From assembly GCF_000295935.2 (NCBI RefSeq), contig NZ_ALWO02000023.1, forward strand, positions 1-64,000: 64,000 bases of DNA. The letters are read 5' to 3'. Under the pieces are notes generated by a model. It did not search any database, was not told the origin of the DNA, and saw nothing but the letters and a program-made list of their open reading frames with translations. How positions within the stretch are numbered: position 1 is the first letter of the stretch; each line of letters begins with the position of its first letter. Below, piece by piece: positions 7,636 through 16,648 of the stretch. Origin of the DNA: Indibacter alkaliphilus LW1. Its GTDB lineage: Bacteria; Bacteroidota; Bacteroidia; Cytophagales; Cyclobacteriaceae. Made by a program: the position numbers and the translations under genes.

Positions 7636-7644
7636 ACGGGCTCT
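7621..7644. terminator. Hairpin between convergent BASS and M28 genes
   Basis: AGAGCCCG/CGGGCTCT forms an 8-bp stem that overlaps the last codons and stop of the symporter gene. U-tracts on either side are weak, so termination efficiency is uncertain. Confidence 0.5.
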
Positions 7645-7654
7645 TGATCAAATT

Positions 7655-9136
7655 CTATTTTTCATAACCATACAACTCTTTGGCAGCCTGTTCATATTTA
7701 TCTCCTGCTGTCCAAATAGGTCTTTCCGGATTGTTGGCGATTTTTTCAGCGGTGAGTATATATGATTTCCAATATTTGACAGCATAGTCCAAGTCAAAAT
7801 TATCCACTTCATCAGATGGCTGATGATAGTGCCGGGTAATTTCTTCATCAAATGCTGTAAACCCTAAGCTGAAGGTTGGAGAGGGAATTCCCTTTCTAGC
7901 AAAATTCACATTGTCAGACCTGTCATAAAGCCCTTGCTCCGGAGATGGATCTCCGATTGTTTTAAGGCCAAAAATCTCTGTAGCTTCAGCTATCAAAGGA
8001 TCTATAGAAGTTCTCCCAAAACCGATTACAGTAATGATAGATGTATCATTATACCCTCCGTTGTCTATATTAAGATTATAGACAATTTTGTCTAAGGGCA
8101 CTAGTGGGTTGTCAGCAAAATAACCACTCCCCAGCAATCCCTTTTCCTCAGCCGTCCAAGCGCATAGTAAGATTGATCTCTTTGGAGGATTTTTTACAAA
8201 ATATTTTGCAGCTTTAATTACAGCTACAGTGCCTACAGCATTATCTCTTGCTCCATTGTAAATGGAGTCACCTTCTGCATTTGGTCTGCCAACTCCCACA
8301 TGATCATAGTGTGCTGAAAGCATGATATACTCCTCTTTCAATTCCGGGTCTGACCCTTCAATGTAGGCTACAACATTTTTTCCAATAATGGCCTTATTTA
8401 CTTTTCCCTTAATTTCAAGCCCAGCTGACGGATAATCTCCTTTACCTATAGCGTTTATCAGTTCATTTTTTGGATCCTTAAGCCACAAATAGGGGATACT
8501 TTCGGTTCCTCCACTTGTATCGATAGTCAATTGGGATCGGTTTAGGAAGTTTGTAGCCATTTGCCATGGAAGCGTTGGAACATTGAAAATTTCAACCAAA
8601 GCTACAGCTCCTTTTTCTTTGGCTAGGGCAAGTTTTTTTCTACCTCCTGAAAAAAGATCAGCGGGCCCTAGTTTGCCAGGCTCACCTACATTTGTTACAA
8701 CTACTTTACCCCTTACATCTTTTCCTTTATAATCACTTTCAAGGCCGTACCCTAAGACAATCAGTTCGTGTTCACCAATATAAGATGGACCATCAAGTAC
8801 TAAAATATCTTCACCCTGCTGATATACTTTTTCTCCCAAAATCAATTTCCCACTTTCAGGAGGTGCAGATAATCGGAATGGAATATGCTGATAGTAGCCA
8901 TTGGCTCCTTGGATTTTTTTTGCTCCATACTTCCAAAACTGCTCTGCAATAAACCTTGAGGCTGCATCTATCTCTGGTCTTATTGGATCGCGTCCCATTA
9001 ATTCATCCGAAGCTAGATATCTAAAACTTGACAATGCATCTTTCTCATCAAAAGCTGCTTCAATTCTTTCTTTTTCATTTTGAGCACTCGCACAAAAACT
9101 GAAAACTAGTAGTGCTAATGTGATTTTCAACTTCAT
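7655..9136 (-). CDS. Secreted M28 family metallopeptidase with PA domain
   Basis: 493 residues with a signal peptide ending near CASAQ. A protease-associated domain (about 110-230) is inserted before the catalytic domain. The two-zinc site of M28 aminopeptidases is complete: His in SAHYDHVG, bridging Asp in GARDNAVGT, Glu pair in WTAEEKG, Asp in NIDNGG and the last His in HYHQPSDEVD. It is likely exported to the periplasm to release N-terminal amino acids from peptides. About 90 bases separate it from the upstream pseudouridine synthase gene. Confidence 0.92.
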   Translation of the reverse strand: MKLKITLALLVFSFCASAQNEKERIEAAFDEKDALSSFRYLASDELMGRDPIRPEIDAASRFIAEQFWKYGAKKIQGANGYYQHIPFRLSAPPESGKLILGEKVYQQGEDILVLDGPSYIGEHELIVLGYGLESDYKGKDVRGKVVVTNVGEPGKLGPADLFSGGRKKLALAKEKGAVALVEIFNVPTLPWQMATNFLNRSQLTIDTSGGTESIPYLWLKDPKNELINAIGKGDYPSAGLEIKGKVNKAIIGKNVVAYIEGSDPELKEEYIMLSAHYDHVGVGRPNAEGDSIYNGARDNAVGTVAVIKAAKYFVKNPPKRSILLCAWTAEEKGLLGSGYFADNPLVPLDKIVYNLNIDNGGYNDTSIITVIGFGRTSIDPLIAEATEIFGLKTIGDPSPEQGLYDRSDNVNFARKGIPSPTFSLGFTAFDEEITRHYHQPSDEVDNFDLDYAVKYWKSYILTAEKIANNPERPIWTAGDKYEQAAKELYGYEK

Positions 9137-9225
9137 AATTTTTAAGGGTAGTTTGTTAATTTTTTTGATTTTTAGAAAAACAATAAATCAGTCATAATAT
9201 AAGGAGTAATAGTAAGATAACTATT

Positions 9226-9936
9226 TTACAATGGTAGTTCCAATTCAAGTTTTTTCAGAATTTCAAGAAAGTGAGATGGTAATGGTGCTGTAACAGAGAT
9301 GGGTATCTGTTTTTTCGGATGAATAAAATCCAATTGAAATGCATGCAATAACAGGTTATTCAAATCGAATTGAGCCCTGAAAAAATTATTCTGCTTATTA
9401 TCTCCATGTGTGGTATCTCCTATGATATAATGCCTTAAGTGAGCCATATGTCTTCTGATTTGGTGCATTCTGCCAGTTATTGGATAAGCTCTGATCAAGG
9501 AATACCGGCTTGTTTTATATCTCGGTGAAGATGAATAAGGGATCTCTGATTTTGAAATGAGGCTGTATTCTGTCCTTGCTTCCTGAAGTTCACCGTGAAG
9601 GTCTTTTTTCAATGGGGAATCAATAGTTCCTGGAATTTCTGGCATAAATCCTCTCACTACTGCGAGATACTTTTTTTTGACAGCATCTGTAGGGAATAAA
9701 GGTTGAAATAACCCAGCTGCTTCCGAAGATTTGGCAAAAACCAAGATTCCGGTAGTAGGCCTGTCTATCCGGTGAAGCGGATAGACCCTACAGCCTATTT
9801 GGTCCCTCAGAATCTGAACAGCTATGAGTTTTTGTTCTTCTTTGGCTATACTGGTCTTATGGACCAGTACGCCAGCCGGCTTATCAATGATGATATAATC
9901 TTCATCTTCGTAAATTACATTCAATAAAGGATTCAA
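9226..9936 (-). CDS. truC: tRNA pseudouridine synthase, TruC-like
   Basis: 236 residues of the RluA superfamily with the catalytic motif HRIDRPTTG (Asp nucleophile), variant DRPT typical of TruC, and no N-terminal S4 domain. E. coli TruC makes pseudouridine 65 in tRNA. Family context includes the substrate-binding GRMHQIRRHMAH segment. It lies 50 bases downstream of mnmA on the same strand, so two tRNA-modification enzymes may be co-transcribed. A general RluA-family role cannot be fully excluded. Confidence 0.85.
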   Translation of the reverse strand: MNPLLNVIYEDEDYIIIDKPAGVLVHKTSIAKEEQKLIAVQILRDQIGCRVYPLHRIDRPTTGILVFAKSSEAAGLFQPLFPTDAVKKKYLAVVRGFMPEIPGTIDSPLKKDLHGELQEARTEYSLISKSEIPYSSSPRYKTSRYSLIRAYPITGRMHQIRRHMAHLRHYIIGDTTHGDNKQNNFFRAQFDLNNLLLHAFQLDFIHPKKQIPISVTAPLPSHFLEILKKLELELPL

Positions 9937-9986
9937 TATTTTGGATTGTCTTTAATCATCTCAGGGTCAGTCCGGAGAATCTTGAG

Positions 9987-11216
9987 TTAATAAATTACCC
10001 CTGACCCAACAGCTTCATTTTCTATGTACCAGGCCACAAATTGCCCAGATGCAATACCTCTTTGCAATTGGTCAAAAACCACAAAAAGCCCCTCTTTTTT
10101 CATTAGAAGTGTGGCTTCAGACAAAGGTTGCCTGTAACGGATGCGCGTTTGGTACCTGGCTGATTCGCCAGGGTTTAGTTTCAGATCCTCCCTAATCCAA
10201 TGCACCTCTTGGGCAGGTACAAATAAGCCATACCTATTTAGACCTGGGTGATCCTCACCCAGTCCTGTATAAATAATATTGGACTGGGTATCCGTAGCAA
10301 TAACAAAAAGCGGTTTGCCAGTTCCTCCCACTTGAAGGCCTTTTCTTTGACCAACTGTGAAATAATGAGCGCCGGTATGTTCCCCTACTTTTTTTCCGTC
10401 TACCGGATTGTATTGGATAGGTAGACAAATGCTTTCAAGCATTTCAATATCCAAATCCTGAGTATCTATACCCGCAGGAATATTTGTTTTTTGATAAATT
10501 GGCAAATCCTCACTGACCATCAGAATTTCGCCTTTCTTGGGTTTGAGTTGTTGTTGTAGAAAATCCGGTAATCTTACTTTTCCGATGAAACAGAGTCCTT
10601 GGCTATCTTTTTTATCTGCCGTGATCAGGTCTTGTTCTTTTGCAATTTTTCTAACCTCGGATTTTTGAAGATGCCCAATTGGGAATAGTGCTTTGGATAA
10701 CTGTTCCTGATCCAATTGACAAAGAAAATAACTTTGGTCTTTATTTGGGTCAGCTCCTGCTATCAGCTGGTAAATGGTTTTCCCATCCTTTTGAAATTGA
10801 TTTTTTTGACAGTAATGACCTGTTGCAACATAATCTGCTTTAAGCTTTTGGGCAGCTTTCAAGAAAATATCAAATTTGATCTCTCTGTTGCAGAGAATAT
10901 CAGGGTTTGGAGTTCTTCCAGCTTCATATTCTGCAAACATATAATCAACAATCCGCTCTCTGTAATCTTCACTTAGGTCAATTGCCTGGAAGGGGATGCC
11001 AAGTTTTTCAGCAACAAGCATGGCGTCTGTACTGTCCTCCATCCAAGGACATTCATTGGAAATGGTGACAGATTCATCATGCCAGTTTTTCATAAACATC
11101 CCGATGACTTCATAACCTGCTTCTTTCAGAAGATAGGCCGCAACTGAGGAATCTACTCCTCCGGACAGTCCGACGACTACCCTTTTTTTATTTTCCATAA
11201 TTTTGAAATTATTCAT
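9987..11216 (-). CDS. mnmA: tRNA 2-thiouridine(34) synthase MnmA
   Basis: This 409-residue ATP-pyrophosphatase enzyme has the PP-loop GLSGGVDSS (16-24), the catalytic Cys in [12 protein letters not shown] and the second Cys in [11 protein letters not shown]. It adds sulfur to U34 of Lys, Glu and Gln tRNAs using persulfide sulfur and ATP. An alternative ATG at 11196-11198 (MENKKRVVV) would give 403 residues and fits the family start slightly better. There is no Shine-Dalgarno to decide. Confidence 0.94.
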   Translation of the reverse strand: MNNFKIMENKKRVVVGLSGGVDSSVAAYLLKEAGYEVIGMFMKNWHDESVTISNECPWMEDSTDAMLVAEKLGIPFQAIDLSEDYRERIVDYMFAEYEAGRTPNPDILCNREIKFDIFLKAAQKLKADYVATGHYCQKNQFQKDGKTIYQLIAGADPNKDQSYFLCQLDQEQLSKALFPIGHLQKSEVRKIAKEQDLITADKKDSQGLCFIGKVRLPDFLQQQLKPKKGEILMVSEDLPIYQKTNIPAGIDTQDLDIEMLESICLPIQYNPVDGKKVGEHTGAHYFTVGQRKGLQVGGTGKPLFVIATDTQSNIIYTGLGEDHPGLNRYGLFVPAQEVHWIREDLKLNPGESARYQTRIRYRQPLSEATLLMKKEGLFVVFDQLQRGIASGQFVAWYIENEAVGSGVIY

Positions 11217-11290
11217 GGGTTAAAGGTCCATGAGTTTTCATACGCTTTGGAACAATTTCTTAACAGCAATTGGTTCGCGAAGTTATTCAA

Positions 11291-12031
11291 TCAATCTTTA
11301 TTTCTTACATAAATCAATTTGTGCTTTCCTTTTTGAGCTTCTCTTTGTTCTATTTCGAATGCATTTATTGAGCTGACTAAAGGAGTTAGTTTCTGAAATC
11401 CATAGTTTCTCGAATCAAAGTTCGGTTGTTTTTTCTGAAGTAGATTTCCTACATCTCCCATGAATGCCCAACCATCATCGTCTGCCAAATCGGAGATGGT
11501 ATTGTAAATCAGCCGGATCAATTTTGGTGTTATTTTGTCTACCTGAGGCCTGGTGCTCGTTTTTCCTTTTTGAAAATTCAATTCTGGCTCTTCTTCTTTC
11601 TGAAGAATTTCCACATAAATAAATTTGTCACAGGCAGCAATAAAGGGTTCAGGTGTTTTCTTTTCCCCCATTCCCAACACCAACATACCCGCTTCTCTCA
11701 AGCGCATAGCCAATTTGGTGAAATCACTGTCACTTGAAACAAGACAAAATCCATTCACTTTTTCAGAATAAAGAATATCCATTGCATCAATGATCATTGC
11801 AGAATCTGTGGCGTTTTTTCCTGTAGTGTACCCATATTGTTGAATAGGGCTGATGGCATTTTCTAACAAGACGTTTTTCCATTTGGCCAATTGGGGCTTT
11901 GTCCAATCTCCATAGATCCTCTTTACTGTTGGGTTTCCGTATTTGGCTATTTCTTCCATCATTTCTTTGATGGGATTGGATGAGACATTATCTGCATCTA
12001 TCAATACGGCTATTCTGATATCATTTTGCAT
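11291..12031 (-). CDS. NYN domain protein with C-terminal LOTUS/OST-HTH domain
   Basis: 246 residues. The N-terminal NYN (PIN-like, LabA/DUF88) nuclease domain carries acidic residues D12 and D14 in LIDADNVS, Asp in NATDSAMIIDAMD and the SSDSDF motif. A linker near 150-165 leads to a C-terminal OST-HTH/LOTUS-like domain (about 168-245) containing GWAFMGDVGNLL and SRNYGFQKLTPLV. NYN domains cut RNA, and LOTUS domains bind RNA or partner proteins. So it is probably a cytoplasmic RNA-processing factor whose target is unknown. It lies 74 bases upstream of mnmA on the same strand. Confidence 0.82.
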   Translation of the reverse strand: MQNDIRIAVLIDADNVSSNPIKEMMEEIAKYGNPTVKRIYGDWTKPQLAKWKNVLLENAISPIQQYGYTTGKNATDSAMIIDAMDILYSEKVNGFCLVSSDSDFTKLAMRLREAGMLVLGMGEKKTPEPFIAACDKFIYVEILQKEEEPELNFQKGKTSTRPQVDKITPKLIRLIYNTISDLADDDGWAFMGDVGNLLQKKQPNFDSRNYGFQKLTPLVSSINAFEIEQREAQKGKHKLIYVRNKD

Positions 12032-12171
12032 AAAAAATTCAAAGTTGATGGTTTGGTGCCAATTTAATCAATATTCATTGAACAGTTGTTGAATTCAGAT
12101 ACTATTCCTGAGTGCAGTATGTTTTAGAGTCAATTTTTGTAAGTTGCATCAAGTAATCAATTTTGACAATA

Positions 12172-13263
12172 ATGAAAAAACTTTTAGTAGCTACCGGGGG
12201 AGGTGATTGCCCAGGACTCAATGCTGTAATCCGGGGGATTTGCAAAAGAGCAAAAAAATCAAAGCAGTGGGAGGTCTACGGCAGTATGGAAGCCTTCAAT
12301 GGAGTAAATGAAAACCCTCCAAGAATCATCAAATTAAGCGGAAAGAAAACAGCGGGTATTCATGTCCGAGGTGGTACAATTTTACAGACTACCAATAAAG
12401 CTGATCCTCTTCACTTCCCTGTCAAGGATGAGCATGGGAAAGTGATTTTTGTAGATAAGACACAGGAGCTGGCAGAAAAAATTAAATCTCTAGGTTTTGA
12501 TGCAGTGATTAATATTGGAGGGGATGGCTCTCAGAAGATTTCCAAAGCACTTTTTGACAAAGGTCTGCCCATAGTAGGGGTTCCCAAAACCATTGATAAT
12601 GATCTCTCTGCTACTGATATGACTTTTGGTTTTCAGACAGCGGTTCAGATTGCTTCTGACAGCTTTGATAAACTGGTAACCACCGCAGAGAGCCATCATA
12701 GAGTGATGATAATGGAAGTCATGGGGAGAGATGCCGGTTGGATAGCTTTGCACACAGCAATAGCCGGTGGTGCCGAAATTTGCCTTATACCCGAAATTCC
12801 CTATGACTTGGGAAAGGTGGTAAAAAGGATTGAATCAAGATACAATGATGGAAGAGGTTTCGTCAATATTGTAATTGCAGAAGGAGCTAAAGCCCAAGCA
12901 GGGAGTATCGTCGCCCAAAAAGGAGAAGAGGGGTCAAGGCATGTGAGATTGGGTGGGGTTGCATATCAACTATCCCAACAGCTCAAAGATGCCGGTGTCA
13001 AGGCCGAGATCAGAGAGACAGTGCTAGGTCACGTACAAAGAGGGGGCACTCCTATTGCATTCGATAGGGTGTTAGCCTCATTATTTGGCGTCAAAGCATT
13101 CGATCTGGTTCAAGCTGGTGAGTTTGGAAAAATGGTGGCCTTCGTCAACAATGATTTCAAAGCAGTGCCTTTGGAGAATGCAACGAAGGAATACAATGTC
13201 GTAGACAAGGACAGTTTTATAGTGGATGGAGCACGGGGATTAGGGATAGTCTTCGGAGATTAA
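12172..13263 (+). CDS. pfkA: 6-phosphofructokinase
   Basis: 363 residues with the PFK fold: ATGGGDCPGLNAVIRG at the N-terminus, GGDGS (116-120), PKTIDND (138-144) and MGRDAGW. G119 is equivalent to E. coli Gly104, typical of ATP-using enzymes. K139 takes the place of Gly124, as in pyrophosphate-using and group III enzymes. The Gly/Lys combination is known for ATP-dependent clade III PFKs, so ATP is the likely donor. The ATG at 12172 is preferred to a TTG nine bases earlier. A DinB-like gene follows after 10 bases. Confidence 0.92.
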   Translation: MKKLLVATGGGDCPGLNAVIRGICKRAKKSKQWEVYGSMEAFNGVNENPPRIIKLSGKKTAGIHVRGGTILQTTNKADPLHFPVKDEHGKVIFVDKTQELAEKIKSLGFDAVINIGGDGSQKISKALFDKGLPIVGVPKTIDNDLSATDMTFGFQTAVQIASDSFDKLVTTAESHHRVMIMEVMGRDAGWIALHTAIAGGAEICLIPEIPYDLGKVVKRIESRYNDGRGFVNIVIAEGAKAQAGSIVAQKGEEGSRHVRLGGVAYQLSQQLKDAGVKAEIRETVLGHVQRGGTPIAFDRVLASLFGVKAFDLVQAGEFGKMVAFVNNDFKAVPLENATKEYNVVDKDSFIVDGARGLGIVFGD

Positions 13264-13273
13264 ATTATTTAAT

Positions 13274-13717
13274 ATGAAGGATGTACTTTTGACTCTCTTT
13301 GAGAGAGATTTGGATAAGCTCAAAAATGAAATCCTTGCCTATGGAAATGAAACAAACCTTTGGAAAGTTTCAGGGGAAATCAGGAACTCCACAGGCAATC
13401 TTGCTTTACATTTAATTGGTAATCTCAACCATTACATTGGAGCTGTGATTGGAAGTAATGGATACCAAAGAGATAGGGAAGCTGAATTCAGCTTAAAAAA
13501 TGTCAGTAGAAAAGAACTGTTGGATCAAATTGAACAGGCCCAACAGCTTGTTTCTCATGTGCTTTTACAGTTTCCCGAGGACTGGTTTGCCAGAACTTAC
13601 CCTGAAATGGTTTTTGATGAACCAATCACCTATGAGTATTTTCTACTTCATTTAGTGTCCCATTTAAATTACCACTTAGGTCAGATCAATTACCACAGAA
13701 GATTATTGGATGTATAA
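13274..13717 (+). CDS. DinB superfamily protein (DUF1572-like)
   Basis: 147 residues predicted as a four-helix bundle. Metal-ligand-type His residues lie at LALHLIGNLNHYIG and LVSHLNYHLGQINYHRR, as expected for DinB/YfiT-like proteins. Members include thiol-dependent transferases and many proteins of unknown function; no reaction can be assigned. It starts 10 bases after pfkA and is probably co-transcribed with it. Confidence 0.8.
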   Translation: MKDVLLTLFERDLDKLKNEILAYGNETNLWKVSGEIRNSTGNLALHLIGNLNHYIGAVIGSNGYQRDREAEFSLKNVSRKELLDQIEQAQQLVSHVLLQFPEDWFARTYPEMVFDEPITYEYFLLHLVSHLNYHLGQINYHRRLLDV

Positions 13718-13746
13718 AAAAAAGAGGCAGCCCTTTGTGCTGCCTC
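13716..13746 (-). terminator. Terminator between DinB-like and PQQ dehydrogenase genes
   Basis: Stem GAGGCAGC/GCTGCCTC (13724-13731 with 13739-13746). On the minus strand an eight-base U run follows, so it chiefly ends the dehydrogenase transcript. The plus-strand U content is weaker. Confidence 0.85.
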
Positions 13747-13749
13747 CAT

Positions 13750-14961
13750 TTATTTAGGTTCTATTCTGAACAAGCCTCCATCAGAGTGATCAGTCAGCAT
13801 ATAAAGTAAGCCATCAGGGCCTATTCTTACATCCCTTATTCTTCCTATTTTTTCTGTAAGAAGAACTTCATCGTGAACGACTTCATCTCCTTCTAAAACT
13901 AACCTATGAAGTTGTTTCTTGTAAAGTGATCCTGCAAATAAATTCCCGTTCCAAGCTTCTATTCTTCCATCAATATGAAACGCCAAACCTGATGGTGCCA
14001 TTGATTCTTTCCATATATGTTTAGGTTGCTCGACTCCAGGAGCTTCTGTACCAATTCCTATTTTTGCTTCAGATGAATATTCCACTCCTTGACTTACCTG
14101 AGGCCACCCATAGTTTTTTCCTTTTTGGATCAAGTGTAACTTATCTCCTCCACTGGGCCCGTGCTCACTGCTCCAGATTTGTCCGTTGGGTCTGATCGCC
14201 ATTCCCTGATTATTTCTATGTCCAAAAGAGAAAATTTCAGGTCTTAAATTCCCAGGGGCAACATTGACAAATGGATTGTCCATTGGAGCACCACCGACTT
14301 CTTTAAGTCGGATGATAGAACCAGCTGGATCTGTTAGGTCTTGAGAAGGATATCTTATGCCCCTGTCACCTATAGAAAACAAAACCGTCCCATCTCCAGG
14401 GAAAACAATTCTGCTTCCATAATGTCTACCAGGTTCTGTTCGGGGTATTTGGGTATAAAGAATCTCCAAGTCTTCAAGCGCGTCTTTCTTGGCCGAAAGG
14501 CGGGCCCTGCCAAGAGCTGTTCCTGTGGCGTAATCATCGTCACTGAAATTGGAATCATCGTCTCCCGGGCTGGAAAAGGTGAAATATATCCATCCATTTG
14601 ATTTATAATCCGGGTGGGTTACTACATCTAATAAGCCCCCTTGATTACCTCCGTCAGGAGCAGTTTTTTGATCCTCATCAGTATCTATTTTGGGAAGATT
14701 ATTTATGGAAGTTATTTTTTCTCCCTCAATATGCAGAAGCCTTCCGGGTCTTTCTGTAATCAACATGCTGCCGTCTTCCAGCCAAGCCAGGGCCCATGGA
14801 TGCTCAAGACCTTCTATCAATTGAACCACTCTAAAGGAAGTCTCCTCGCTATTGATGTTTTCTTCAACAATTTTATTGATTACCGATTGGGATTTGGCTT
14901 GAGGAATAATACCTGATAAAACCCAGGTTAGTATGATGATTTTTAAAATGAATTTATCCAT
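13750..14961 (-). CDS. PQQ-dependent sugar dehydrogenase (soluble, Asd/YliI type)
   Basis: 403 residues with a signal peptide ending near PQAKSQ and a six-bladed beta-propeller of the soluble glucose/aldose dehydrogenase group. Family motifs are LEHPWALAWLEDGSMLITERPGRL, GGLLDVVTHPDY, RHYGSRIVF, FSFGHRNNQG with the catalytic-type His, and EHGPSGGD. It would oxidise aldoses in the periplasm if PQQ is available. I see no PQQ biosynthesis gene in the window, so the cofactor may be imported. Confidence 0.9.
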   Translation of the reverse strand: MDKFILKIIILTWVLSGIIPQAKSQSVINKIVEENINSEETSFRVVQLIEGLEHPWALAWLEDGSMLITERPGRLLHIEGEKITSINNLPKIDTDEDQKTAPDGGNQGGLLDVVTHPDYKSNGWIYFTFSSPGDDDSNFSDDDYATGTALGRARLSAKKDALEDLEILYTQIPRTEPGRHYGSRIVFPGDGTVLFSIGDRGIRYPSQDLTDPAGSIIRLKEVGGAPMDNPFVNVAPGNLRPEIFSFGHRNNQGMAIRPNGQIWSSEHGPSGGDKLHLIQKGKNYGWPQVSQGVEYSSEAKIGIGTEAPGVEQPKHIWKESMAPSGLAFHIDGRIEAWNGNLFAGSLYKKQLHRLVLEGDEVVHDEVLLTEKIGRIRDVRIGPDGLLYMLTDHSDGGLFRIEPK

Positions 14962-15108
14962 GATTTTTCTAAAATAAATGGTTAAAAAAGGAATTCAATT
15001 AAAACCTTGCAAATAGGAAACCAACAGAGGTTATAAAGCCTTACACATTAATTTTTTGTCTTAGTTTTTTATATATTCAAGTAGGTATTACCTGCTAAAA
15101 CGTAAAAA

Positions 15109-16569
15109 ATGGCCTTAAAACATCTATTTGAGAGATTTCAATCTAATTTAAATGCGCTCGCGTTTCTTTTAATTCTATTTTTAAACTTTTCTTGTACTTC
15201 TAAAAGACAAGAAGAGTGGAGAAAATTACCCAATGTGGTGATTATTTTTACAGATGATCAAGGTTACAATGATGTAGGAGTGTTTGGTTCCAAGGATATC
15301 AGTACACCAAATCTTGATAATATGGCAAAGGAAGGTGTTCGCTTTAGTAATTTTTATGTAGCGCAGGCGGTATGTTCTGCATCAAGAGCAGCACTTCTTA
15401 CAGGGACTTACAGCAATCGACTTGGAATCCATGGTGCCTTGGATCATTCCAGTAATCATGGCCTGAATCCAGATGAGACCACGATTGCAGAAATGTTGAA
15501 ACCTCTAGGATATCAGACGGCAATATTTGGAAAATGGCACTTGGGACATCATCCTGAGTTTTTACCTGTTCAACAAGGTTTTGATGAGTATTTTGGAATT
15601 CCTTATTCGAATGACATGTGGCCCAATCATCCAGAAACAAAAAACTATTACCCACCTCTCCCCCTGTATGAGAATGATGAAGTAGTAGATACACTGCATC
15701 ATGACCAAAGTATGTTGACCACAGTGTTAACAGAAAAGTCATTGGATTTTATTGAAAGAAATAAAGAAACCCCATTTTTCCTCTATTTGGCCCATCCAAT
15801 GCCTCACGTACCGCTTTTTGTTTCAGACAAATTCGAAGGAAAGTCTGAAAGAGGGCTTTATGGGGATGTCATCATGGAAATAGATTGGTCGGTGGGGCAA
15901 GTATTGGAGTCATTAAAAAGTAAGGGTTTGGAGGAAAATACTTTGGTTATTTTTCTTTCTGATAATGGTCCTTGGCTTTCTTATTCTTTACATGCTGGAT
16001 CGGCATACCCTCTCAAGGAGGGAAAAGGAACCTCATGGGACGGAGGAGTAAAAATACCTTCAATCATGCAGTGGAAAGGCAAAATCCCCGAAGGTAAAGT
16101 TCAAACTAACCCTGCTATGAGTATTGACATTTTGCCAACCATAGCGGAGATAACAGGGGCAAAACTGCCTGAATTACCTATTGACGGTAAGAGTATTTGG
16201 AAGATGATCTTGGATGAAAAACACAAATCACCTCAAGAAGCTTATTTTATTTATTACAACAGAAATGAATTGCAGGCTATCGTAATGGATGAATGGAAAC
16301 TCTATTTCCCTCACAGGTTTAGATCAATCGCTCCCGGTCAAGAATCCAGAGATGATGGAATCCCGATCAAATATGAGATGCTTGATTTGACTGAAATGGA
16401 ACTTTATCATATTCCAACAGATCCTTCAGAGGAGAAAAATGTCATATCAGAGAATCAGGATATAGTAGACTTGATTTTGAAATATGCCGACAGCGTGAGG
16501 GATGATATGGGAGATGCCCTTGTCAACATGAAAGGTAAAAATAATAGGGAGCCGGGAAGAATAGATTGA
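15109..16569 (+). CDS. Sulfatase (S1 family arylsulfatase), lipoprotein
   Basis: 486 residues. The N-terminal hydrophobic segment ending FLNFSC suggests a lipoprotein. The metal-binding FTDDQGYNDVG and the formylglycine motif C89-S-A-S-R-A-A-L-L-T-G follow, then GKWHLG and FLSDNGPW. The Cys must be oxidised to formylglycine by a maturase, and the motif is CxAxR rather than the commoner CxPxR. The likely role is removal of sulfate esters from algal or host glycans, which fits a marine-type Bacteroidota. A short palindrome, AGGTATTACCT (15083-15093), lies just upstream. Confidence 0.92.
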   Translation: MALKHLFERFQSNLNALAFLLILFLNFSCTSKRQEEWRKLPNVVIIFTDDQGYNDVGVFGSKDISTPNLDNMAKEGVRFSNFYVAQAVCSASRAALLTGTYSNRLGIHGALDHSSNHGLNPDETTIAEMLKPLGYQTAIFGKWHLGHHPEFLPVQQGFDEYFGIPYSNDMWPNHPETKNYYPPLPLYENDEVVDTLHHDQSMLTTVLTEKSLDFIERNKETPFFLYLAHPMPHVPLFVSDKFEGKSERGLYGDVIMEIDWSVGQVLESLKSKGLEENTLVIFLSDNGPWLSYSLHAGSAYPLKEGKGTSWDGGVKIPSIMQWKGKIPEGKVQTNPAMSIDILPTIAEITGAKLPELPIDGKSIWKMILDEKHKSPQEAYFIYYNRNELQAIVMDEWKLYFPHRFRSIAPGQESRDDGIPIKYEMLDLTEMELYHIPTDPSEEKNVISENQDIVDLILKYADSVRDDMGDALVNMKGKNNREPGRID

Positions 16570-16648
16570 TATCTTTAATTTTAGGTTTTTTTAAGAATCA
16601 AAGGAACGTTATTTGCGTTCATTTATTGATCTAATTCAAAGTTTCATA

